In this document: positions 6,184-12,605 of the stretch, piece after piece
Numbering within the stretch: position 1 is the stretch's first letter
Layout: each line of letters opens with the position of its first letter
Notes under the pieces: model-generated
Databases searched by the model: none
What the model saw: only the letters and a program-made list of their open reading frames with translations
Told to the model about the DNA's origin: nothing
NCBI GenBank assembly: GCA_934385225.1
Contig: CAKRPQ010000059.1
Span: 1 to 12,799, forward strand
Source of the DNA: an uncultured Eubacteriales bacterium
Lineage (GTDB): Bacteria > Bacillota > Clostridia > Oscillospirales > CAG-272
DNA length: 12,799 nt
Reading direction: 5' to 3'
Position numbers and translations under genes: made by a program

Positions 6184-6783
6184 TCAGACGTCACGCCTGC
6201 CCTCTATTGCCTTATAGAGTGTCACCTCGTCGGCGTAGTCAAGGTCAGCGCCGACGGGTACGCCGTAAGCAAGCCTTGTCACCGATATTCCGAGAGGTTT
6301 GAGCAGTCTCGAAATATACATCGCCGTCGCCTCGCCCTCAACAGTCGGGTTCGTCGCAATGATAACCTCTTTCACCTCGGTATCCCCACATCGGTTAAGA
6401 AGTTCTTTTATCGTGAGTTTATCGGGCGTCACGCCGTTCATCGGTGAAATTACGCCGTGCAGAACGTGATAAAGTCCCTTATATTCGCGCACCTTTTCGA
6501 GCGCAAACACAGCCTTTGCGTCCTCAACGACGCATATCGTGGAGCGGTCGCGCGTCTCGTCCGAGCATATATCGCAGACGTCCTTATCCGTCAGATTACG
6601 GCAGACGGGACAAAGATGTATCTTCGACTTTGCCTCAGTTATCGCCTTCGCGAAATCGCCCGCCTCGTCGTACGTCGCGTCAAGGACGTGAAAAGCATAC
6701 CGCAGAGCGGTCTTTCTGCCGACGCCCGGCAACTTGCAGAACTGCTCGACGAGCTTTGCGAGCGGTTCGATATAATCAGCCAT
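6184..6783 (-). CDS. recR: Recombination mediator protein RecR
   Basis: RecR works with RecF and RecO in loading RecA at gaps during recombinational repair. At 199 residues it has the usual length. The helix-hairpin-helix LPGVGRKTA is at 18-26. The four-cysteine zinc finger is CPVC (58-61) and CDIC (70-73). The Toprim domain follows with VVEDAK near 85-90, TNPTVEGEATA at 144-154, and the C-terminal RLAYGVPVGADLDYADEVTLYKAIEGRR. All expected elements are intact. The start codon overlaps the ybaB stop by one base (TGATG), so translation is probably coupled; the upstream ribosome site is weak. The order dnaX-ybaB-recR is widely conserved in bacteria. Confidence 0.98.
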   Translation of the reverse strand: MADYIEPLAKLVEQFCKLPGVGRKTALRYAFHVLDATYDEAGDFAKAITEAKSKIHLCPVCRNLTDKDVCDICSDETRDRSTICVVEDAKAVFALEKVREYKGLYHVLHGVISPMNGVTPDKLTIKELLNRCGDTEVKEVIIATNPTVEGEATAMYISRLLKPLGISVTRLAYGVPVGADLDYADEVTLYKAIEGRRDV

Positions 6784-7130
6784 CAGAAAAGACCCGGCAT
6801 TCCGAGATTGCCCGTTATCTTCTGCATCTCGGCGTCGTTCGTCGTTTCGACGCGCTTTATCGCCTCGTTTACGGCGGCGACAAGTATATCGGAGAGCGTC
6901 TCAACGTCGTCGGGATCGACGATTTCGGGCTTTATGTCGATAGAAAGTATCTCTTTCTTTCCGTTTATCTTAACGGCAACGGCTCCGCCGCCCGCGCTTA
7001 TGTCGTATTCTCTCTCGTCAAGCTCGGCTTTGAGGTTCTCCATATCCTCCTGCATCTTCTGTGCCTGCTTTATCATCGCCTGCATATTCTGCGGTCCGCC
7101 GCCTACGCCCTTCGGTAAATTTGCTTTCAT
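6783..7130 (-). CDS. ybaB: Nucleoid-associated protein, YbaB/EbfC family
   Basis: This is a small dimeric DNA-binding protein of the YbaB/EbfC family, 115 residues. It has the N-terminal long helix rich in Met/Gln/Lys (NMQAMIKQAQKMQEDMENLKAEL at about 15-37), then the core strand region GGGAVAVKINGKKEILSIDIKPE at 47-69. A DPDDVETLSDILVAAVNEAIKR helix follows, and the family-typical C-terminus is MQKITGNLGMPGLF. The ATG at 7130 has a GGAGGA ribosome site about 7 nt upstream. It sits 15 nt after dnaX and overlaps recR by one base, the classical operon position. Its proposed roles (nucleoid organisation, recovery from DNA damage) come from the family. Confidence 0.97.
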   Translation of the reverse strand: MKANLPKGVGGGPQNMQAMIKQAQKMQEDMENLKAELDEREYDISAGGGAVAVKINGKKEILSIDIKPEIVDPDDVETLSDILVAAVNEAIKRVETTNDAEMQKITGNLGMPGLF

Positions 7131-7145
7131 TTCCGTTCCTCCGAA

Positions 7146-8798
7146 TTATAAGTTATTATCCTTTATTATTTCTTCTATGCTTTCTCTGCCCTCGTCTATC
7201 ACGTCGTTTGCATGCGACACCTCTATCACAAGGTCGGCAGGAGAAAGACGTCTTTTTTCGTATGTCGAAAGCACCGCGAGCATATTCTCCGTCGCCGTTT
7301 TTCTCGCCTTTATCATCGTGGCGGCAAAGTCGCTGTCAAGTCGCAAGACTATCGCGCCGCTCTCGTTCTTATACGTCTTTGAATTGCGCAAAAATCCGGC
7401 AAGGCTGGGGTCTCCCTCGCATATTTTATCGATAACTTCGAGCCAGTAGGGGAGCATTCTGCGGGAAAAGGCAGGCTTTGTTTCCTGCGGTTTTGCATCG
7501 CCGCCGGTTTTTGCGCTCCCGCCGTTCTCGTTTTTTTCTTTATCTTTTTCGGACGCCGCATTTGAAGGCGTTCTTCTGTCGCCCGCGTCGGTCACTTTTA
7601 TCTCGGCAGTCTCGCCCGCGGGCATCGGGGCATAATACTGCGTGCGGTCAAGTCTGTCTTCAAGTGCCGAAATTCGCGCGAGAAGCGCGGAGTCCGACGA
7701 AGAAAGCGTTGCGTCGCACATTTTTACGAGTGTCATCTCGGCGCAGAGGCGCTTCGCGCTGTTCGATTTCTGCATTTCGGCAAGCGCGTCCTCGGCGAGT
7801 TTACAATGATATATGAGCGTTTCGCGCGAAAAAAGTGCCGCGCATTTTTCGGTTATATCCCTCTCGCCCTCGGTAAGATCAAGATATTTCGATGCGTTTT
7901 CCGCCGTTTTTGCTGTTTTTATCACGAGCATATCGCGGTAAAACGACATAAGATCCTGCCAGAAAACGGCAATGTCCTTTGACGACGAGACGGCCTCCGC
8001 GACAACATCGAAAATTTTATCAAAATCGCCGTCATGAAGCGCGCGCACAAGCGACGCGACCTCGTCTCTGCCCGTCATTCCGACGGTGTCGGCGACAAGT
8101 TCCTCGGTGATCTCCCTGCCCTCACCCGCGCAAAGGTCAAGTAGACTGAGCGCGTCGCGCATACCGCCCTGTGCGAGCTTCGCGATAAGAAAAGAAGCGT
8201 TTTTATCGAGTTTTATGTTCTCTTTTTCGGCGACGTACATCAGTCTCTCGGATATTACGGGTACGGCGATCCGTCTGAAATCGAATCGGCGGCACCTTGA
8301 AATTATCGTTGACGGGAGCTTATGTAGTTCCGTCGTCGCGAGTATGAAAATGACGTGTGCGGGCGGCTCTTCGAGCGTTTTAAGGAGCGCGTTGAAGGCG
8401 CTGACCGAGAGCATATGCACCTCGTCCACGATATAGACCTTATATTTAAGCATCGACGGCGAATAGACAACCTCGTCGCGTATATCGCGGATATTATCGA
8501 CGCCGTTATTCGACGCAGCGTCCATTTCGACGACATCGGTAGCGCTGCCCGCGTCAATTGCAAGGCAGGACGGGCATTTGCCGCACGGACTTCCGTTTAT
8601 CGGATTTTCGCAGTTTACAGCCTTCGCGAGAATTTTCGCGCAGGACGTCTTTCCCGTTCCGCGAGAACCGCAGAAAAGGTATGCGTGCGAAAATTTGCCG
8701 TTTGCACATTCGTATTTAAGGATCGACGTGATATGCTCCTGACCGTAAACTTCGTCAAACGTCCTCGGACGCCATTTTCTGTAAAGTGCCTGACGCAT
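7146..8798 (-). CDS. dnaX: DNA polymerase III subunit gamma/tau (clamp loader ATPase)
   Basis: DnaX is the motor of the clamp loader that places the sliding clamp on DNA. The N-terminus YRKWRPRTFDEVYGQEHI is diagnostic. Walker A is GSRGTGKTS (44-52), and the zinc module has C63, C72, C75 and C78. Walker B is VYIVDEVHML (121-130), with sensor 1 at LATTE, the arginine-finger motif SRCRRF (167-172), and sensor 2 around GGMRDALSLLDL. Domain III is followed by a low-complexity Lys/Glu/Asn/Gly linker at about 400-445 and then a C-terminal tau-type domain to residue 550. The ATG at 8798 has a GGGGAGGGG ribosome site. Upstream lie the SRP RNA and its terminator, so expression may come partly from readthrough or from a weak promoter in the 85-nt leader that I cannot identify. 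The linker contains A AAA AAC in the correct phase for -1 frameshifting, annotated separately. Confidence 0.98.
   Translation of the reverse strand: MRQALYRKWRPRTFDEVYGQEHITSILKYECANGKFSHAYLFCGSRGTGKTSCAKILAKAVNCENPINGSPCGKCPSCLAIDAGSATDVVEMDAASNNGVDNIRDIRDEVVYSPSMLKYKVYIVDEVHMLSVSAFNALLKTLEEPPAHVIFILATTELHKLPSTIISRCRRFDFRRIAVPVISERLMYVAEKENIKLDKNASFLIAKLAQGGMRDALSLLDLCAGEGREITEELVADTVGMTGRDEVASLVRALHDGDFDKIFDVVAEAVSSSKDIAVFWQDLMSFYRDMLVIKTAKTAENASKYLDLTEGERDITEKCAALFSRETLIYHCKLAEDALAEMQKSNSAKRLCAEMTLVKMCDATLSSSDSALLARISALEDRLDRTQYYAPMPAGETAEIKVTDAGDRRTPSNAASEKDKEKNENGGSAKTGGDAKPQETKPAFSRRMLPYWLEVIDKICEGDPSLAGFLRNSKTYKNESGAIVLRLDSDFAATMIKARKTATENMLAVLSTYEKRRLSPADLVIEVSHANDVIDEGRESIEEIIKDNNL
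7530..7536 (-). promoter_or_regulatory. Candidate -1 slippery heptamer in dnaX
   Basis: Codons 421-423 read GAA AAA AAC, so the heptamer A AAA AAC lies in exact X XXY YYZ phase. It is within a run of seven A residues in the domain III/IV linker, the region where Escherichia coli dnaX shifts on A AAA AAG to make gamma. A -1 shift here would add 34 codons of a strongly basic tail (starting RERRERKNRRRCK) and stop at TAA 7426-7428, giving about 457 residues instead of 550. I see no clear stimulatory hairpin within 10 nt downstream and no Shine-Dalgarno-like sequence just upstream, so efficiency is uncertain. Confidence 0.42.
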
Positions 8799-8860
8799 AC
8801 GTCTCCCCTCCCCGAAAAATAAAAATCAAGCTGCAAAATACGACCATACACCTTAAAATC

Positions 8861-8883
8861 GAACTCCGCGAATACGCGCGTTC
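8861..8883 (-). terminator. Probable terminator of the SRP RNA gene
   Basis: On the minus strand GAAC-g-CGCG and CGCG-ga-GTTC form an imperfect 8-bp stem around a TATT loop, followed by GA and four T residues. It starts where the terminal helix of the SRP RNA ends. The short T run suggests incomplete termination, which would let transcripts run on into dnaX. Confidence 0.6.
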
Positions 8884-9158
8884 CCGTATCACTGCTCAAA
8901 ACAGGCTTCCTCACGGCACATCGGGGTGACCGCTTAATGCTGCTTGGTTCCCCACCTGACATGGTTCACGGTTCCCGATTGCGTAAGACCCATCTCTCAG
9001 CACAGTGAATACGGGTGCCTCGCACCCGCGTAGCCCTCAAAAAAGGGATTCACCCCTGCTGTAGCGGATTTCAGGTTCAGGGCCCCGCTAATTCCCCGGC
9101 TAGTATGGCCTTATTTCACAGCTTGTGCTGTCAAAATACCCTGTCGGGCATTTACGGG
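8883..9158 (-). ncRNA. ffs: Signal recognition particle RNA, large Bacillus type
   Basis: This is the RNA scaffold of the signal recognition particle, which binds Ffh and targets nascent membrane proteins. The universal helix-8 signature is on the minus strand at 8939-8960: GTCAGG, a GG-GGAA-CC tetraloop stem, then AGCAGC. The flanking strands (GGGAACCG on one side, CGGTCACCCC on the other) pair into the long helix 5. The 5' half carries an Alu-like domain, including the GAACCTGAAA stretch, as in Bacillus and Clostridium RNAs of about 270 nt. The ends pair perfectly: CCCGTA at 9153-9158 with TACGGG at 8883-8888, which defines a length of about 276 nt. A perfect 7-bp hairpin with a GAG loop lies at 9012-9028. 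Position just upstream of dnaX matches scr of Bacillus subtilis. The ends are set by pairing and the promoter, so may be off by a few bases. Confidence 0.95.
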
Positions 9159-9162
9159 ATAT

Positions 9163-9191
9163 ATTATATCAGATTTTTTCTCGTTTTGCAA
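9163..9191 (-). promoter_or_regulatory. Promoter of the SRP RNA gene
   Basis: On the minus strand TTGCAA (9186-9191), a 17-nt spacer and a perfect TATAAT (9163-9168) form a strong sigma-A promoter. The expected start, about 5-8 nt downstream, coincides with the CCCGTA 5' end of the RNA near 9155-9158. Confidence 0.92.
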
Positions 9192-9196
9192 GTGTT

Positions 9197-9213
9197 TTTT
9201 GAAATTTTCAAAA
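9197..9213. repeat. 17-bp palindrome between divergent promoters
   Basis: TTTTGAAA and TTTCAAAA are perfect 8-bp arms around one T. The palindrome begins 5 bp beyond the -35 box of the SRP promoter and ends 22 bp before the -35 box of the oxidoreductase promoter. It could be an operator or an UP-like AT-rich element. Its low complexity means it could also be chance. Confidence 0.4.
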
Positions 9214-9235
9214 TTTTCGGAAAAGAAAAACGCGC

Positions 9236-9264
9236 TTGACTTTTCGGACAAAACACTATATAAT
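9236..9264 (+). promoter_or_regulatory. Strong sigma-A promoter of the oxidoreductase-topoisomerase operon
   Basis: TTGACT (9236-9241), a 17-nt spacer and a perfect TATAAT (9259-9264) lie on the plus strand. Transcription should begin near 9271, giving a leader of about 37 nt to the ATG at 9308. This shows that an open frame starting with TTG at 9236 is simply the -35 box. The promoter is divergent from the SRP RNA promoter, with 44 bp between the two -35 boxes. Confidence 0.9.
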
Positions 9265-9307
9265 TATAATAATGTATATTTCAGGCGTTTCGGGAGGAAC
9301 TCTAAAA

Positions 9308-10528
9308 ATGAAAAACATCGAAGAAAGACTATCGACACCAATACGCGGGGAATGCGACGTGCTCGTCGCGGGCGGCGGTATCGCGGGCATCGCGGCAGCT
9401 CTCGCGGCGGCAAGGCAGGGCGGTAAAAAGGTTCTGCTCGTCGAAAACGAATTTTCGCTCGGCGGTCTTGCGACGCTCGGCATAGTCACGATTTATCTGC
9501 CGCTCTGCGACGGTTGCGGTCATCAGGTAATCTACGGCATAGGCGAGGAGCTTCTCCGTCTCTCGGTAAAATACGGTATTGAGGACAAAAATCCCGCTGC
9601 GTGGCTCGAAGACGGTCACACGGACGAGGAGCGCGTAAAGAACCGCTTTGAAGCACAGTACAACCCGAATATGTTTATGCTCGAAGCCGAAAAACTCCTC
9701 ACGGACGCGGGCGTAAAAATCCTCTACGGCACAAAAATATGCTCCGCTTTAACCGTGGAAAACAGAGTGACTGCCGTCATCGTCGAAAACAAGAGCGGTC
9801 GGTACGGAATCGAAGTAAAAGCCGCCGTCGACGCGACGGGCGACGCAGATCTTTCGCACTGCGCGGGCGCAAAAACAGAAAACTTTGCGCAGGGGAATAT
9901 TCTCGCGGGCTGGTACTACTCACTCTCACGCGGCGTAAAGAAACTGAATATGCTCGGCTTCTGCGACATTCCCGACGACGAGAAGAAGGACGGAAAAACC
10001 GTAAAAACTCTCACGGACAGACGTTTTTCGGGGCTTTCGGGCGAGGAACTGAGCGAACAGATGCTTTTATCGCACACGTCGATACTTAATAATTTCAAGC
10101 AAAAGCGCGCGGAAGCGCCCGACACCGAAATCACGCTCACGGCGACGATCCCGCAGATAAGAATGACAAGGCGTATAGTCGGAAGCGCTACAATGGACAC
10201 TGAGGACGATAGGCTTCACCGCGAGGACAGCGTCGGACTTACCGGCAACTGGAAGGTTCGCGGTCCGATATACGAGATTCCTCTCGGCGCGATTGCGAGC
10301 GTGAACATCGGAAACCTTTTTGCGGCGGGACGTATGATCTCGGCGACGGACAGAATGTGGGACGTAACGAGAGTTATTCCGACCTGCGCCGTGACGGGTG
10401 AAGCCGCGGGGATTGCCGCGGTGCTTGCGGCGGAGGGCGATGGCAAAGGCGGAGTAAATGTCCGCGAGCTTCAAAAGAGGCTTGTACGCGGCGGTGTAAA
10501 GCTCCATGTGAGCGACGTTTTATCATAA
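9308..10528 (+). CDS. FAD-dependent oxidoreductase, 406 aa
   Basis: This is a flavoprotein of the broad FAD-dependent oxidoreductase family (Pfam FAD_oxidored type). The N-terminal Rossmann fold reads CDVLVAGGGIAGIAAALAAARQG at about 16-38, with GGGIAG at 22-27 binding FAD. An acidic E46 at the end of strand 2 follows, then LGGLATLG at 51-58. A second family element is DATGDADLSHCAGA near the middle. The C-terminal flavin-contact region reads IGNLFAAGRMISATDRMWDVTRVIPTCAVTGEAAGIAA. There is no signal peptide, so it is probably cytoplasmic; the substrate is unknown. The ATG at 9308 is chosen because GGGAGGA lies about 10 nt upstream and the FAD motif then starts at the usual distance. An earlier ATG at 9272 is at the predicted transcription start. 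The gene ends 21 nt before the topoisomerase gene, so the two are probably co-transcribed, an unusual pairing with no obvious functional logic. Confidence 0.9.
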   Translation: MKNIEERLSTPIRGECDVLVAGGGIAGIAAALAAARQGGKKVLLVENEFSLGGLATLGIVTIYLPLCDGCGHQVIYGIGEELLRLSVKYGIEDKNPAAWLEDGHTDEERVKNRFEAQYNPNMFMLEAEKLLTDAGVKILYGTKICSALTVENRVTAVIVENKSGRYGIEVKAAVDATGDADLSHCAGAKTENFAQGNILAGWYYSLSRGVKKLNMLGFCDIPDDEKKDGKTVKTLTDRRFSGLSGEELSEQMLLSHTSILNNFKQKRAEAPDTEITLTATIPQIRMTRRIVGSATMDTEDDRLHREDSVGLTGNWKVRGPIYEIPLGAIASVNIGNLFAAGRMISATDRMWDVTRVIPTCAVTGEAAGIAAVLAAEGDGKGGVNVRELQKRLVRGGVKLHVSDVLS

Positions 10529-10549
10529 AATAAAAATCAAGAGGTAGAA

Positions 10550-12541
10550 ATGGCAAAGAGCGCAAAGCAATACAACGACGACAGTATAGTTCTGCTCAAA
10601 GGCGCGGACAGAGTGCGCAAGCGTCCGAGCGTAATATTCGGCTCGGACGGTCTCGAAGGCTGCGAACATTCGTTTTTCGAAATCCTCTCGAACGCCGTGG
10701 ACGAGGCGCGCGAGGGCTACGGAAAAGAGATCGTCGTGACCGCATTCTCCGACAAGTCGATAACGGTTGAGGACTTCGGGCGCGGCGTTCCGCTCGGCTA
10801 CAACGAGCGCGAGGGAAAATACAACTGGGAGCTCGTCTACTGCGAGCTTTACGCGGGCGGAAAATACAACAACAATTCGGGCGGCTCGGCATACGAATAT
10901 TCGCTCGGTATGAACGGTCTCGGCGCGTGCGCGACGCAGTACAGCTCGGAATATATGGACGTCTACTCCTACGACGGCTCGCACTGCTCGGAAATACATT
11001 TCAGACGCGGAGAACCCGTCGGCGAGCTTTCGGTACGCGACCTTGCGCCGCGCGAAAAAAAGAACGGAACGATAATAAAGTGGCGTCCCGACCTTGAAGT
11101 TTTCACCGACATAAACATTCCGCACGAATTTTTCTCGGACGTTCTGCACCGCCAGGCTGTCGTCAATTCGGGGATAAAATTCAGGCTCCGCCTCGAAAAG
11201 GAAAACGGAAAATTTGAGGAGAGCGAGTTCTACTACGAGAACGGAATCGCCGACTATATAAGAGAAATCGCGGGCGAAAGCACGCTGACCGCGCCTGTCC
11301 TATGGAAGATGGAAACGCAGGGTCGCGACCGCGACGACAAGGAGGAATACAAGCTCAAAGCCGAATTTTCGTTCTGCGCGTCAAACACCGTGAGCGCGCT
11401 CGAATACTATCACAATTCCAGCTTTCTCGAACACGGCGGTTCGCCCGACAAGGCGGTAAAAACGGCGTTCGTCTACGCACTCGACAAATATCTGCGCACA
11501 AACGGCAAATACAACAAAAATGAGGCTAAAATAACATTCGGCGACATCGCCGACTGTCTCGTGCTTGTGATAAACAGCTTTTCGACGGTCACGTCCTACG
11601 AAAACCAGACAAAAAAGTCGATAACGAACACGTTCATATACGAAGCGATGGCTGATTTTCTCAAAAAGAATCTCGACATCTACTTCATCGAAAACCCGAC
11701 GGAAGCCGAAATATTCGCAAATCAGGTGCTTGTGAACAAGCGCAGCCGCGAATCGGCGGAAAGCACGCGCATAACGCTCAAAAAGAAGCTGACGGGTACG
11801 CTCGACATTGCGAACAGGGTCGAAAACTACGTCGGCTGCCGCTCGAAAGACCCCGAAAAACGCGAGGTCTACATCGTGGAGGGCAAATCCGCGCTCGGCT
11901 CGTGTAAACTAAGCCGAAACGCCGAATTTCAGGCACTCATACCGATAAGAGGAAAGACGCTGAACTGCCTCAAATGCGGCTACGACAGGATATTCAAGAG
12001 CGACATCATAACAGATCTGCTCCGCGTTATCGGCTGCGGTGTCGAAATAAACGGCAAAATAAAGGGCGACATTCCCGCCTTTGACATAAACTCTCTGCGC
12101 TGGTCGAAAATTATAATCTGTACCGATGCGGACGAGGACGGCTTCCAGATACGCACTCTGCTTCTCACGATGTTTTACAGGCTTTTGCCGACACTGATAA
12201 AAGAGGGAAAGGTGTTCATCGCCGAAACGCCTCTCTTTGAGATAACGACGAAAAACGAAACATTCTTTGCCTACGACGAATTTGAAAAAGCGGATATTCT
12301 GAAAAAGCTCGGAAATCAGAAGTACAAGCTCCAACGCTCAAAGGGTCTCGGCGAGAACAGTGCCGAAATGATGGCTCTGACGACAATGAATCCCGCGACG
12401 CGCCGTCTCGTTGCGATAACGCCCGCCGACGCGGAGGCAACGGACAGAATCTTTGAAACTCTCCTCGGCGACGATCTGCCCGCGCGAAAGGACTTCATTG
12501 CCCTGCACGGAAGCGAGTATATAAAAGAAGCGGATATATAA
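10550..12541 (+). CDS. Divergent type IIA topoisomerase subunit B (GyrB/ParE-like), 663 aa
   Basis: This is an ATPase subunit of a gyrase/topoisomerase IV-type enzyme. The GHKL ATPase is at 1-220: VRKRPSVIFGS (22-32), FEILSNAVDEA with E44, N48 and D51, DFGRGVPLG (75-83), AGGKYNN and SLGMNGLGA (118-126, in place of the usual GGLHGVG). The transducer keeps the ATP-sensing QTK loop (353-355). The Toprim domain has E444, then CTDADEDGFQIRTLLLT with D526, D528 and D530, and RSKGLGE at 597-603. Thus catalytic acids and metal ligands are present. The hallmark EGDSAGGSAKQG is replaced by EGKSALGSCKLS (444-455), and PL(K/R)GK by PIRGK. Length is normal for GyrB/ParE. The ATG at 10550 has AGAGGT 4 nt upstream. 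No A subunit follows, so its partner must be encoded elsewhere. I cannot say whether it is the housekeeping ParE or an extra, divergent paralogue; the sequence suggests the latter. Confidence 0.92.
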   Translation: MAKSAKQYNDDSIVLLKGADRVRKRPSVIFGSDGLEGCEHSFFEILSNAVDEAREGYGKEIVVTAFSDKSITVEDFGRGVPLGYNEREGKYNWELVYCELYAGGKYNNNSGGSAYEYSLGMNGLGACATQYSSEYMDVYSYDGSHCSEIHFRRGEPVGELSVRDLAPREKKNGTIIKWRPDLEVFTDINIPHEFFSDVLHRQAVVNSGIKFRLRLEKENGKFEESEFYYENGIADYIREIAGESTLTAPVLWKMETQGRDRDDKEEYKLKAEFSFCASNTVSALEYYHNSSFLEHGGSPDKAVKTAFVYALDKYLRTNGKYNKNEAKITFGDIADCLVLVINSFSTVTSYENQTKKSITNTFIYEAMADFLKKNLDIYFIENPTEAEIFANQVLVNKRSRESAESTRITLKKKLTGTLDIANRVENYVGCRSKDPEKREVYIVEGKSALGSCKLSRNAEFQALIPIRGKTLNCLKCGYDRIFKSDIITDLLRVIGCGVEINGKIKGDIPAFDINSLRWSKIIICTDADEDGFQIRTLLLTMFYRLLPTLIKEGKVFIAETPLFEITTKNETFFAYDEFEKADILKKLGNQKYKLQRSKGLGENSAEMMALTTMNPATRRLVAITPADAEATDRIFETLLGDDLPARKDFIALHGSEYIKEADI

Positions 12542-12559
12542 AAAGGCGACCCAAAACTT

Positions 12560-12605
12560 AAAGGTACTGCCCCAAACTCGATGTTTGGGGCAGCACCTTT
12601 TTATT
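12560..12605 (+). terminator. Hairpin terminator between convergent topoisomerase and ppa genes
   Basis: A long stem pairs AAAGGT-a-CTGCCCCAAAC (12560-12577) with GTTTGGGGCAG-c-ACCTTT (12583-12600). It has 17 base pairs with a single mismatch and a 5-nt loop, and is followed by a T-rich run on the plus strand. On the minus strand the hairpin is followed by TTTAAGTTTT-like sequence, so it may also stop the ppa transcript. The ppa stop codon (12601-12603) lies within the plus-strand T run. Confidence 0.93.

Noticed and set aside
6457..7449. A 330-codon open frame on the plus strand
   Set aside because: It lies wholly antisense to recR, ybaB and dnaX, three genes with clear motifs, and its Ser/Phe/Ile-rich translation shows no domain. 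It is a shadow frame.
9012..9028. Perfect 7-bp hairpin considered as a terminator or riboswitch expression platform
   Set aside because: It has no adjacent T run on either strand and lies inside the SRP RNA, where it fits as an internal helix.
9236..9307. A 24-codon N-terminal extension of the FAD oxidoreductase starting at TTG
   Set aside because: The TTG is the -35 box of a consensus promoter and lies upstream of the expected transcription start. The ATG at 9308 has a ribosome site.
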